From assembly GCF_002835665.1 (NCBI RefSeq), contig NZ_PIZV01000026.1, forward strand, positions 1 to 64,000: a stretch of DNA of 64,000 nucleotides, given 5' to 3'. This DNA comes from Chryseobacterium sp. PMSZPI. GTDB lineage: Bacteria > Bacteroidota > Bacteroidia > Flavobacteriales > Weeksellaceae. A program made the translations under genes and the position numbers. Below, one piece after another: positions 8,514 through 16,317 of this stretch. Within the stretch, counting starts at the first letter, position 1. Each line of letters begins with the position of its first letter. The notes under the pieces were generated by a model. It saw only the letters and a list, made by a program, of their open reading frames with translations, did not search any database and was not told the origin of the DNA.

Positions 8514-8545
8514 AAGGGCACTGAATAAAAACAGTGCCCTTTTCA
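8514..8545 (+). terminator. Intrinsic terminator after the DUF885 gene
   Basis: AAGGGCACTG (8514-8523) pairs with CAGTGCCCTT (8532-8541), followed by TTC and a T-rich stretch. It closes the 6699-8495 transcript. Confidence 0.88.
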
Positions 8546-8596
8546 TTTAATCTTCTTCTATTCAGTAAATTTGAATAATTTTAAAAATAAAACCCC

Positions 8597-9043
8597 ATGA
8601 TTACAGAAAGCCTCAGATCTCTTTACAGCAGAGACTTAAATAAACTAAAAGCAGAGATAGAAGCTTATCAAAGCGAAGAAAATCTTTGGAAAACTGATAA
8701 AAATATAGCCAACTCTGCAGGTAATCTCGTCCTTCATCTGGTTGGGAACCTTAATCATTTCCTGGGAACACATCTTGGAAACACAGGATATCTAAGACAG
8801 CGTGATCTGGAATTTTCTCTAAAAGATGTTCCGAGAACTGAGCTTATTGAAAAGGTTGAAGCTACAGCAATCATGATTGATACTGTTCTTTCTCAATTAT
8901 CCGAAGAAGATCTGAAAAAGGAATATCCAATCGTTGTTTTTGAAAGCAAAATGACCATAGATTATTTCCTGATCCATTTGATTGCCCATCTTGACTATCA
9001 TTTGGGGCAAATCAATTACCACAGAAGATTATTGGATATTTAA
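8597..9043 (+). CDS. DinB-superfamily protein (DUF1572-like)
   Basis: A 148-residue helical protein of the DinB four-helix-bundle metal-binding superfamily. Three regularly spaced histidines fit the family's metal site: LVLHLVGNLNHFLGTHLG (about residues 43-60), then FLIHLIAHLDYHLGQINYHR at the C-terminus. Members include thiol transferases such as bacillithiol transferase and many DNA-damage-induced proteins. Which applies here cannot be told from the sequence. The gene stands alone between two terminators. Confidence 0.82.
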   Translation: MITESLRSLYSRDLNKLKAEIEAYQSEENLWKTDKNIANSAGNLVLHLVGNLNHFLGTHLGNTGYLRQRDLEFSLKDVPRTELIEKVEATAIMIDTVLSQLSEEDLKKEYPIVVFESKMTIDYFLIHLIAHLDYHLGQINYHRRLLDI

Positions 9044-9046
9044 ATT

Positions 9047-9090
9047 AAATAAACGCAACGATTACAAGGTGATGGTTGCGCTTTATTTTA
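9047..9090 (+). terminator. Probable terminator after dinB-like gene
   Basis: AAATAAACGCAAC (9047-9059) pairs with GTTGCGcTTTATTT (9075-9088) around a 15-base loop, ending in a T-rich tract. The interrupted stem makes it weaker than its neighbours. Confidence 0.55.
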
Positions 9091-9209
9091 GTTTGCAAAA
9101 GCATTTCACTCAGCGAAAAAACTATTGCCCTAGCTGGACGAAGTGCCTTTGCGAAACTTTCCGGCATAAATTATTATAAAGCCCTTGCAATCATTGCGTT
9201 AAAACAAAA

Positions 9210-9242
9210 AACCATGTCAAGGTTTTGAACCTTGATATGGTT
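9210..9242 (-). terminator. Terminator of nth
   Basis: AACCATGTCAAGGTT (9210-9224) pairs with AACCTTGATATGGTT (9228-9242), a 15-bp stem with one wobble and a 3-base loop. On the minus strand it is followed by TTTTTGTTTT and lies 22 bases beyond the nth stop codon. Confidence 0.8.
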
Positions 9243-9264
9243 GAACAATATCTCCTTGAGAATA

Positions 9265-9885
9265 TTACTTCTCAAACATCATTTTAGTAATAAAATCCTT
9301 CTCCCCTTTTCCTCTGGCCGGAGAATATTCTCTGCCATAGAAAATAATCTGAAGATGAAGTTTATTCCAAACATCTTCCGGGAATAATTTCTTAGCATCT
9401 CGTTCTGTCTCTACTACATTTTTTCCTGATGTAAGCTTCCATTGCGTCATCAGGCGATGAATATGTGTATCCACCGGAAAAGCGGGAAATCCAAAGCCCT
9501 GGCTCATTACTACTGAAGCCGTCTTATGTCCCACCCCCGGAAGCGCTTCTAATTCTTCATAAGTTTGAGGAACGATACCATTATGTCTTTCCAATAAAAG
9601 CTCCGCCATTTTCTTTAAATTCTTGGCTTTGGTATTGGATAATCCTATTTCTTTAATCAATTCTTTGATTTGATATTCCTCTAGTCTGGCCATTCTTTGC
9701 GGAGTTCCGGCAACTTCAAAAAGGTTGGGGGTAACTTCATTCACCTTTTTATCTGTGGTCTGTGCAGAAAGTGCTACAGCAACCATTAGTGTATAGGGAT
9801 CGGTGTGATCCAATGGAATAGGTGTTGTAGGATATAATTTATCCAGTTCTCTCTGAACGAGTTCGGCTCTTTGCTTTTTTGTCAT
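9265..9885 (-). CDS. nth: Endonuclease III, Fe-S-cluster-less variant
   Basis: A DNA glycosylase/AP lyase that removes oxidised pyrimidines in base-excision repair. The helix-hairpin-helix LPGVGHKTA holds the catalytic Lys121, and PVDTHIHRL the catalytic Asp139. Both are intact. The protein has no cysteine at all, and the C-terminus (FYGREYSPARGKGEKDF) replaces the C-X6-C-X2-C-X5-C cluster loop of E. coli Nth. It is therefore predicted to fold without the 4Fe-4S cluster. The ATG at 9885 (206 residues) is preferred; the frame extends to a TTG at 9906 with no added homology. It is divergent from bcp with a 33-base gap, so the promoters overlap. Confidence 0.92.
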   Translation of the reverse strand: MTKKQRAELVQRELDKLYPTTPIPLDHTDPYTLMVAVALSAQTTDKKVNEVTPNLFEVAGTPQRMARLEEYQIKELIKEIGLSNTKAKNLKKMAELLLERHNGIVPQTYEELEALPGVGHKTASVVMSQGFGFPAFPVDTHIHRLMTQWKLTSGKNVVETERDAKKLFPEDVWNKLHLQIIFYGREYSPARGKGEKDFITKMMFEK

Positions 9886-9918
9886 TTTACCCTTAAATTT
9901 GAACAAAAATAAATTATT

Positions 9919-10365
9919 ATGTTGAAAGTTGGAGATAAATTACCTGAATTTGAAGGGTTCAATCAAGATGGAAAAACAGTAACCTCATCAAAATTAATCG
10001 GAAAAAAATTAATTATTTTCTTCTATCCACAAGCCAATACTCCAACCTGTACTGTAGAAGCATGCAACTTGAGTGATAATTATTCTCAACTTAAAAAAGC
10101 AGGGTTTCAATTATTGGGAATAAGTGGAGATTCTGTAAAAAAACAGAAAAACTTCCACAGCAAATTTGCTTTTCCATATGATCTTATTGCTGATGAGAGC
10201 CACGATATTATTGAAAAATTCGGTGTTTGGCAGGAAAAAAAGACTTTTGGAAAAACGTATATGGGGATTGTAAGAACAACCTTTATTTTTGATGAAAATG
10301 GGATTTGCACAAGAGTTATAGAGAAAGTAACATCAAAAACAGCTGCTGAACAGATCCTGGAATAA
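9919..10365 (+). CDS. bcp: Thioredoxin-dependent thiol peroxidase (Bcp/PrxQ peroxiredoxin)
   Basis: A 148-residue peroxiredoxin that reduces hydrogen and organic peroxides using thioredoxin. The peroxidatic Cys44 lies in PQANTPTCTVEAC and the resolving Cys49 follows in the same helix (C-X4-C), as in E. coli Bcp. The later GVWQEKKTFGKTYMGIVRTTFIFD fits the PrxQ fold. It is cytoplasmic, with no signal peptide. It is divergent from nth, pairing oxidant removal with oxidised-base repair; co-regulation is possible but not shown. Confidence 0.95.
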   Translation: MLKVGDKLPEFEGFNQDGKTVTSSKLIGKKLIIFFYPQANTPTCTVEACNLSDNYSQLKKAGFQLLGISGDSVKKQKNFHSKFAFPYDLIADESHDIIEKFGVWQEKKTFGKTYMGIVRTTFIFDENGICTRVIEKVTSKTAAEQILE

Positions 10366-10385
10366 TTTTTAAACACAAATAGCAC

Positions 10386-10440
10386 AAAAGTATCCACAAA
10401 TAACACCAATAAATAGACTATGTTATTTGTGAATACTTTT
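10386..10440. terminator. Long bidirectional terminator between bcp and the GNAT gene
   Basis: AAAAGTATCCACAAATAACA (10386-10405) pairs with TGTTATTTGTGAATACTTTT (10421-10440), a 20-bp stem with one mismatch and a 15-base loop. T-runs lie on both strands, between convergent genes. Confidence 0.85.
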
Positions 10441-10448
10441 TTATTTAT

Positions 10449-10982
10449 CTATTCTGTTTCATAATAATTTAACTCTTCTGTTTCACCGGGAAGAGTTACA
10501 TGTTTTTTGAATTTTAATCCTAATTTTCCAATGAGTTTCTGAGAAGAAAGGTTATCCTTTGAAATAATGGCGGATATTTTTGATAAACCAAATTCCTCCA
10601 TTCCAATAGATTTAACCTTCTGAGCAGCTTCAAAGGCATATCCTTTACCCTCAAATTCTTCCAGCAGCGAATATCCGATATCTACCACATCAAGACCTTC
10701 TCTTTCAAAAATTCCTACAGCTCCTATTTTTTCGTTCCTGTCCTTTGTTATTAAAAGATAGTTTCCGTATCCCAATCTTTCAATCTGTGGAGTAAATCTA
10801 TTCAGAATATAGGTTTCGGCATCTTCAACACTATTCACATTTCGGTTGCCGATATATTGAATAAATTTTGGTCTGTTATAAAGTTCAAAAACAAAATCTT
10901 TGTCTTCTGCAGACATTGGACGAAGTATTAAACGCTCTGTTTCATAAGTGTTATCTGCGCTTGGGTGTTTTTTTAGACTCAT
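10449..10982 (-). CDS. GNAT-family N-acetyltransferase (RimJ/RimL type)
   Basis: A 177-residue acetyltransferase. ETERLILRPMSAEDKDFVFELYNRP at the N-terminus and the acetyl-CoA loop EEFEGKGYAFEAA near residue 115-127 are typical of the RimJ/RimL/Ard1-like GNAT_3 group, which acetylates protein N-termini or small amines. The substrate cannot be inferred. The start codon lies inside the 3' end of the upstream gene (32-base overlap), so the two are probably translationally coupled. Confidence 0.85.
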   Translation of the reverse strand: MSLKKHPSADNTYETERLILRPMSAEDKDFVFELYNRPKFIQYIGNRNVNSVEDAETYILNRFTPQIERLGYGNYLLITKDRNEKIGAVGIFEREGLDVVDIGYSLLEEFEGKGYAFEAAQKVKSIGMEEFGLSKISAIISKDNLSSQKLIGKLGLKFKKHVTLPGETEELNYYETE

Positions 10983-11616
10983 CTTTCTTGGGTTCTTCCT
11001 TTTTTTCGACTTTTAACAGTCTTGGGTTATTAGCACATTTTTTATTGTAAAGCTCAATATAGGTTCCATTATCTTTTACATGGGTAATGGCTCCCGTTGC
11101 TTTATTTACAGTTAAAGTATAATGTGTTTTTTGATAAGGACAATCCATTGAAGTTTCTTTTCCTAAATCCAAATAATAATTCGAACGGTCCTCATGATAA
11201 TTGCCTGCAAGATCTTTGAATTCCTCATCCACCATATAACCATCTGCTGCCGAAATGATAGCCGCCTCCTGGGCATTATCAATTGTTCCGACAAATTTTT
11301 TCAAATCCTCTATATTCAGGACATAGTTGATCTTTCCTCCGATAGAGTAAGCTATATAATAAAAACTATCTTCGCTGGGAAATAGATTAAACCCCGAAAA
11401 TTGAGGAGTATAGTTAGGTTTTCCTCCGGAAACCTTTATTTCCCGACCTTTTCCATAGTCATTGTACACCAATACCCACGAATCTACTCTATCATCCGGA
11501 CTGATCTGCTGTAAAATATTCGGAATATTCGAAAACTTTTTCTTTTCCTGAGAATAGCCTAAGACTCCCAAAAGCAAGAAAATAAACATTATGAAACGGG
11601 ATGTAATTTGTATCAT
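10951..11616 (-). CDS. Hypothetical secreted protein
   Basis: A 221-residue protein with a Sec signal peptide (hydrophobic FIMFIFLLLGVLGYS, cleavage near Gln23) and a very basic tail (KKEEPKKDESKKTPKRR). The middle is beta-rich, with IYNKK-type and two-cysteine patterns (DCPYQ, KKCANNP) that could form a periplasmic disulfide. No family is recognised. Its 3' end overlaps the GNAT gene by 32 bases on the same strand. An alternative start at residue 9 (MFIFLLLG) would shorten the signal peptide. Confidence 0.7.
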   Translation of the reverse strand: MIQITSRFIMFIFLLLGVLGYSQEKKKFSNIPNILQQISPDDRVDSWVLVYNDYGKGREIKVSGGKPNYTPQFSGFNLFPSEDSFYYIAYSIGGKINYVLNIEDLKKFVGTIDNAQEAAIISAADGYMVDEEFKDLAGNYHEDRSNYYLDLGKETSMDCPYQKTHYTLTVNKATGAITHVKDNGTYIELYNKKCANNPRLLKVEKKEEPKKDESKKTPKRR

Positions 11617-11651
11617 ACTTCAAAAATCAGCAGAAAATATACCAAATAATT

Positions 11652-12734
11652 TTACATAAACTTGTCTCCTTTCTTAAAGTTCTTTAAATCAAGAACGTAA
11701 TCTTTGATCAATTGGTCATTATCGCGGGGACAAATAAGAAGAGCCTTATCTGTATCTACAATAATATAGTTTTCAAGACCATCAATGATAACAGCTTTAT
11801 TATTATTCTTCAAACGGATAATATTTCCTTTTGCATTGTAAGTCAGCAAATGTTTTAAATTTACGGCATTACCATCTTCGTCTTTTTCTGTATTCTCATA
11901 AACCGAAGTCCATGTTCCCAGGTCACTCCAGCCCAGATCTGCAGGAATAACATAAACATTCTTTGCTTTTTCTAAAATTCCGTTATCTATAGAAATTTTC
12001 TGTACTTTAGGATAAATAGTTTCAATACAGCTATTCTCTTTTTCAGAATTATACTCACAAGCCATAAAATGCTGAGCCATTTCAGGGAGATACAATTCAA
12101 ATGCATGATGGATACTCTTTATATTCCAAATAAATATCCCGGCATTCCACAGGAAGTCTCCGCTTTCTAAAAAGCTTTGTGCGATTTCAAGAATTGGTTT
12201 TTCCGTAAATGTTTTTACTTTAAAGTAATCTGATCCCTTTTTTTCAACAAACTGAATATATCCATATCCTGTATCAGGTCTTGTAGGGGTAATTCCTAAA
12301 GTGACCAGGTACTCGTGTTTTGAAGCTACATCAAAAGCCAGCTCTACCTTTTCCAGAAAAACATCTTCTTTAAGAATCAAATGATCTGCCGGAAGAACAA
12401 TCATTGTAGCATTAGGATTAATCTCAGCGATTTTGTTTGCCATATATAGGTTACAAGCCGCTGTATTTTTCATTAGTGGCTCTCCTACAATATTTTCTTC
12501 AGGAATTTCAGGAAGTTGTTGATGAGAAAGAGCAACATATTCTTTATTGGTAATAACGAATATATGCTCCTTAGGAATCACTTTACTGATCCTGTCATAA
12601 GTCTGCTGGATCATTGTACGTCCAACACCTAAAATATCCTGAAATTGCTTTGGAAATTTCTGCGTACTCATTGGCCAGAACCGACTACCGATTCCACCCG
12701 CCATTATTACACAGTATCTATCTGATTTTAACAT
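11652..12734 (-). CDS. manC: Mannose-1-phosphate guanylyltransferase
   Basis: A 360-residue nucleotidyltransferase making GDP-mannose from mannose-1-phosphate and GTP for surface polysaccharide and glycoprotein sugars. The signature MAGGIGSRFWPMSTQKFPKQ (residues 11-30) is the family's GxGSRxWPxS...PKQ motif. PADH near 116 and FTEKP near 175 also fit. It lacks the C-terminal isomerase domain of long bifunctional ManC proteins. It starts 2 bases after the stop of the SprT-like gene, and TolC-like, SprT-like and manC form a tight minus-strand series. Supplies precursor for the glycosyltransferases nearby. Confidence 0.93.
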   Translation of the reverse strand: MLKSDRYCVIMAGGIGSRFWPMSTQKFPKQFQDILGVGRTMIQQTYDRISKVIPKEHIFVITNKEYVALSHQQLPEIPEENIVGEPLMKNTAACNLYMANKIAEINPNATMIVLPADHLILKEDVFLEKVELAFDVASKHEYLVTLGITPTRPDTGYGYIQFVEKKGSDYFKVKTFTEKPILEIAQSFLESGDFLWNAGIFIWNIKSIHHAFELYLPEMAQHFMACEYNSEKENSCIETIYPKVQKISIDNGILEKAKNVYVIPADLGWSDLGTWTSVYENTEKDEDGNAVNLKHLLTYNAKGNIIRLKNNNKAVIIDGLENYIIVDTDKALLICPRDNDQLIKDYVLDLKNFKKGDKFM

Positions 12735-12736
12735 TC

Positions 12737-13327
12737 TTAACTACATTTTTCTACCCGAGCTAAAGGCTTAAAAGAATACTTCCTCCCAGTAGCCAGGTTC
12801 TTACAAAGATAGTTTTTTTTAACCAGACCTTCCAATAAATACTTTTCGTTGCGATATATAAAAAATTCTCCCTTTTGAAGCTCCTCGATAAATTGAAGAC
12901 TATCATCCTGTTTTTCAGTATGAAAATATCTTACAAGATCAGGGCTAGCCATAAAATTGGCTTTGGGTGATTTTGAGAATCTGACAATAATAGGTTTTAG
13001 GTCTTCATCATATACTTCAAGGCTTTCAAGAAGCATTTTCCTAAAAGTTTCCTTCCACTCATTTCCGTGAGGAGAAATTCTTCGTCCATATTTTTCAAAG
13101 GCAATTAAATGAGCCAATTCATGGGTGAGAACAAAGAAAAAAAGTTGTGGGGTAAGTGTAGAATTTACCGTAATTTCATGTGAATTGTCCGGAAGTTTTC
13201 TATAATCTCCCAATTTAGAATTTCTGTTTCGTGTAACTTTTATGTGAATATAGTAATCTGAAAACCAAATTCTTAAATATTGAAGTGTATTTTGAGGTAA
13301 ATATTTTTCTAATGATTGGATGGACAT
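12737..13327 (-). CDS. SprT-like zinc metalloprotease domain protein
   Basis: A 196-residue protein with the zinc metalloprotease motif HELAH at residues 69-73, followed by AFEKYGRRISPHGNEWK, in which the second His matches the third zinc ligand of SprT/Spartan domains. In eukaryotes SprT proteases cut DNA-protein crosslinks; the bacterial role is unknown. The C-terminal zinc ribbon is reduced (only LCKNLATG and EKC cysteines). The stop of the upstream TolC gene is at its start: there is 1 base between the two genes. Confidence 0.87.
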   Translation of the reverse strand: MSIQSLEKYLPQNTLQYLRIWFSDYYIHIKVTRNRNSKLGDYRKLPDNSHEITVNSTLTPQLFFFVLTHELAHLIAFEKYGRRISPHGNEWKETFRKMLLESLEVYDEDLKPIIVRFSKSPKANFMASPDLVRYFHTEKQDDSLQFIEELQKGEFFIYRNEKYLLEGLVKKNYLCKNLATGRKYSFKPLARVEKCS

Positions 13328-13328
13328 T

Positions 13329-14657
13329 TTACAAACTTAATGGAATTCCTGCATAGAAATTCAATAGTTTAAGACTAAAAAGATAATTATATTTGGCCTG
13401 CGCTACTGATCCCTGTGCATTTGCATAATTATTTCTTGCAATATTAACATCATAAATGGTTGTTCTTCCGGCAGCATAGCTTTTGTCTGCAAAATCGAGA
13501 GCCAATCTGGTACTCTTTTCTGTTTCTACTGCCGATAAGTAAGTTTCATAATTGGCATCGGCATCAAACTGTGCTTTTTGAACATTTTGTCTTACCGATT
13601 GCTTCTGTTGCTCCAGGGTTACTTTAGCAAGACTTTCATTAATTTTAGACTGCTCTACCTGTAGTTTTGTAATTCCTTTATTGAAAATAGGAACGTTCAA
13701 AGAAAGACCTATATTTTGTCCGAAATTGTCTTTATATTGTTGAAAAAAACCTACCTGGCTGCTATTCATACCGCCATTGGTGTTTAATATATTGTTATAA
13801 AAGGTAGAAAGCCCCGCACTGGCTGTAAGAGTTGGCCAGAATGCTGTTTTACTCACTTCTGTCTGAGCTTCGGCAGACCTTATCCTGCTTTCCGCTGCTT
13901 TTATCTGAGGTTGAATTTCATATGCCGTTGTTAAAACTTCGTCAACAGATTTTAATTGTGATTCCAATGTATCCGAAACCCGCACATCTTCAACATCAAA
14001 ATCTTTATATTCAGGAAGCTGTAAAAGCTGAACGATAGCAAACAAAGCTCTTCCAACATTGACTTCTGCTGTTTTAAGATTTTGTTTTTCTCTTGCCAAG
14101 GCTGCTTCTGCCTCCGCTAAAACTGTCTGAGCTGTAGTACCAATCTGGGTGGTTATTTTTGCTCTGTCAAACTGTTTTTGTGCATTATCTACTGCACTTT
14201 GAGAAATCTTAACAATCTCCTTATTTAAAAGAGCTGTAAGATATTGCTGTGCGATTTGAAGAGAAATATCATTTTTAATTGTTTCAATATCATATTGGCT
14301 TGCTTCAACATCAAACTGTGCTTTTCGAACATTTTTTTCCAGTCTTCCATTGTTATATACCAACATATCAGCTCCTAAACTTGCACTGTTACTGAATCTG
14401 TCATTCCTGATACTCCCGGTTCCCAGCGAAAGTTGCCCAAAACTTACCCCGTTGTTCATTCCCGCTGAAACAGAAGGCAAATACCCCTTTTTAGCAATTC
14501 TAAGGTTATTATCTTGAGATTGTTTGTTATATTGATTTTGGATAACCTGGAGGTTATGTTCCACTGCATAATTTACACATTCTTTCAGGGACCATTTTTT
14601 CTGAGCATTCATACCCAGAAAACCTAACCCCAAAACGATCATCCAAATTTTTTTCAT
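13329..14657 (-). CDS. TolC-family outer-membrane efflux protein
   Basis: A 442-residue outer-membrane factor. A Sec signal peptide (MKKIWMIVLGLGFLGMNAQ) is followed by two repeated alpha-helical/beta-barrel halves, e.g. WSLKECVNYAVEHNLQV and repeated AQFDVEASQYD / AQFDADANYETY segments. It acts as the exit duct of tripartite efflux or type I secretion. No membrane-fusion protein or RND/ABC partner is adjacent, so its partner is elsewhere. The ATG at 14657 is chosen because it gives a clean signal peptide; the frame also opens at an ATG at 14690. Confidence 0.92.
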   Translation of the reverse strand: MKKIWMIVLGLGFLGMNAQKKWSLKECVNYAVEHNLQVIQNQYNKQSQDNNLRIAKKGYLPSVSAGMNNGVSFGQLSLGTGSIRNDRFSNSASLGADMLVYNNGRLEKNVRKAQFDVEASQYDIETIKNDISLQIAQQYLTALLNKEIVKISQSAVDNAQKQFDRAKITTQIGTTAQTVLAEAEAALAREKQNLKTAEVNVGRALFAIVQLLQLPEYKDFDVEDVRVSDTLESQLKSVDEVLTTAYEIQPQIKAAESRIRSAEAQTEVSKTAFWPTLTASAGLSTFYNNILNTNGGMNSSQVGFFQQYKDNFGQNIGLSLNVPIFNKGITKLQVEQSKINESLAKVTLEQQKQSVRQNVQKAQFDADANYETYLSAVETEKSTRLALDFADKSYAAGRTTIYDVNIARNNYANAQGSVAQAKYNYLFSLKLLNFYAGIPLSL

Positions 14658-14843
14658 ATTGTATATGTTTATTTGTTTTTTAATGGTCATAAGAATCGCA
14701 TTATCTCCATCAGTCTTTCTACTTGCAAAGCTAGAGCGATTTCATACTAAGATTTTTCCATATTAGACGAGTTAAATATAAAAAAGTTACAGGTAAAAAA
14801 AATTATTGTTTCATTTTTATAAAAGTTTTGAGAATTTTGTATC

Positions 14844-16088
14844 ATGACACAGGAACAATATCAGGAAGCTATAGATTGGCTTTTCGTACAAATGCCCAAT
14901 TACCAGATAGACGGACAAAAAGCTTATAAGCCCGGACTTGATAATATTACCAAGCTTTGTGCTTTTTTTGGAAATCCTCAGGAAAAGATTAAATGCATAC
15001 ATATTGGAGGAACCAACGGGAAAGGATCTTCAAGCAATATGCTTTCCTCAGTACTGCAAGAGGCAGGATATAAAGTAGGGTTATATAACTCTCCGCATCT
15101 TATTGATTTTACAGAGCGAATAAAGGTCAACGGCAAAAATTGCAATAAAGAATTCGTTTTTGACTTTATCCAAAAGCTAAAAAAATTGCCGGAAGACATC
15201 CGCCCTTCTTTTTTTGAGTTTACAACCATCATGGCTTTTGAGTATTTTTCTCAGCAAAAGGTAGATTTTGCCATTATTGAAGTCGGACTGGGAGGAAGAT
15301 TGGACTCAACCAATATCATTACGCCATTAGTTTCAGCGATCACCAATGTTCAACTGGATCATCAGAATATTCTAGGAGATACTATTGAAGAAATTGCCGG
15401 TGAAAAAGCAGGAATTATCAAAAAGAATACTCCTATTATTTCTGGTGATGATCATGAAACGGTAAAAAATATCATTAAAACAAAAGCAATTAAAGAAAGC
15501 GCTCCTTTTATAGATGCAACCCTCATTCAAACCTCTCTAATTTCTGATTTAAAAGGAAATTATCAACAAAAGAATATTCGTGTTGTTCTGGCAATCGTTG
15601 AACAATTAAGAAAATTACAAATACCTATCTCTGAAAAAGATTTAGAAACAGGATTATTGCACGTTCATAAAAACACAGGCTTCATTGGCCGCTGGTTTGA
15701 GTTTTCAAAAAGCCCGCTCACTATTTGTGATACGGGACACAACCAAGCCGGATTAGAGTATGTTTTTTCACAATTAAACTCTATTGATAGACACAAGCAC
15801 GTTATTTTGGGCTTCGTCAATGACAAAAAAATAGATGAAGTGATGGCTTTACTTCCTGAAAATTCTGAGTTTTATTTTGCAAAACCATCCATCAATAGAG
15901 GAAGACACCCCCAAGATTATGAAAACTTGCTTCAGGAGGCAAAAATTTTTTATAAAATTTTTAATTCCGTACAGGAAGCGTATCTATCTGCAAAAGAACA
16001 ATGTACAAACGAAGAAATGATTTTTATTGGCGGAAGTAACTTTGTTGTGGGAGAATTTTTAGAAAAAAATTTGGAGATTACCGAATAA
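14844..16088 (+). CDS. folC: Bifunctional folylpolyglutamate synthase / dihydrofolate synthase
   Basis: A 414-residue Mur-ligase-family enzyme that joins glutamate to dihydropteroate and extends folate polyglutamate tails. The ATP loop is HIGGTNGKGSSSN (residues 53-65). It is followed by YNSPHLIDFTERIKVNG, the metal-binding EVGLGGRLDSTNII, and a C-terminal domain with CDTGHNQAG and FVNDKKIDEVM. All are standard for FolC. It is monocistronic. The -33/-7 promoter of the following tRNA lies at its 3' end. Confidence 0.95.
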   Translation: MTQEQYQEAIDWLFVQMPNYQIDGQKAYKPGLDNITKLCAFFGNPQEKIKCIHIGGTNGKGSSSNMLSSVLQEAGYKVGLYNSPHLIDFTERIKVNGKNCNKEFVFDFIQKLKKLPEDIRPSFFEFTTIMAFEYFSQQKVDFAIIEVGLGGRLDSTNIITPLVSAITNVQLDHQNILGDTIEEIAGEKAGIIKKNTPIISGDDHETVKNIIKTKAIKESAPFIDATLIQTSLISDLKGNYQQKNIRVVLAIVEQLRKLQIPISEKDLETGLLHVHKNTGFIGRWFEFSKSPLTICDTGHNQAGLEYVFSQLNSIDRHKHVILGFVNDKKIDEVMALLPENSEFYFAKPSINRGRHPQDYENLLQEAKIFYKIFNSVQEAYLSAKEQCTNEEMIFIGGSNFVVGEFLEKNLEITE

Positions 16089-16100
16089 GTCGTATATTTG
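16071..16100 (+). promoter_or_regulatory. Consensus Bacteroidota promoter for tRNA-Val
   Basis: TTG (16071-16073), 19-base spacer, TATATTTG (16093-16100). This is an exact match to the flavobacterial TTG-N17-23-TAnnTTTG promoter. The -33 element lies inside the folC coding sequence. The -7 element ends 31 bases before the mature tRNA 5' end. Confidence 0.8.
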
Positions 16101-16130
16101 CACCACTCTAAACAAGAGAACAAGTCTAGA

Positions 16131-16205
16131 GGGTTCTTAGCTCAGTTGGTTCAGAGCATCTGGTTTACACCCAGAGGGTCGGGGGTTCGAATCCCTCAGG
16201 ACCCA
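16131..16205 (+). tRNA. tRNA-Val (anticodon UAC)
   Basis: A complete 75-base cloverleaf. The acceptor GGGTTCT pairs with AGGACCC. The D stem is GCTC/GAGC. The anticodon stem TCTGG/CCAGA has loop TTTACAC, giving anticodon TAC (UAC). The variable loop has 5 bases. The T arm contains TTCGAAT. The discriminator base is A and CCA is not encoded. Flanked by its own promoter and terminator. Confidence 0.97.
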
Positions 16206-16209
16206 CAAA

Positions 16210-16240
16210 AAATCTCTCAGATTTCTGGGAGATTTTTTTA
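16210..16240 (+). terminator. Intrinsic terminator of tRNA-Val
   Basis: AAATCTCTCAG (16210-16220) pairs with CTGGGAGATTT (16225-16235) with one wobble and loop ATTT, followed by a T-run. It begins 5 bases after the tRNA. Confidence 0.88.
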
Positions 16241-16317
16241 TTTATATCTACTATCCCTTCTTTTTTCAAAACAATCAATTTTCCTGGATATTTATTTACC
16301 TTTGTTGTTATACTGTC

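Noticed and set aside
9093..9209. Possible small gene or RNA between the dinB-like gene and nth
   Set aside because: TTGCG/GCGAA-type phrases are present but no start, stop or stable fold is convincing; kept as a possible degenerate dispersed repeat.
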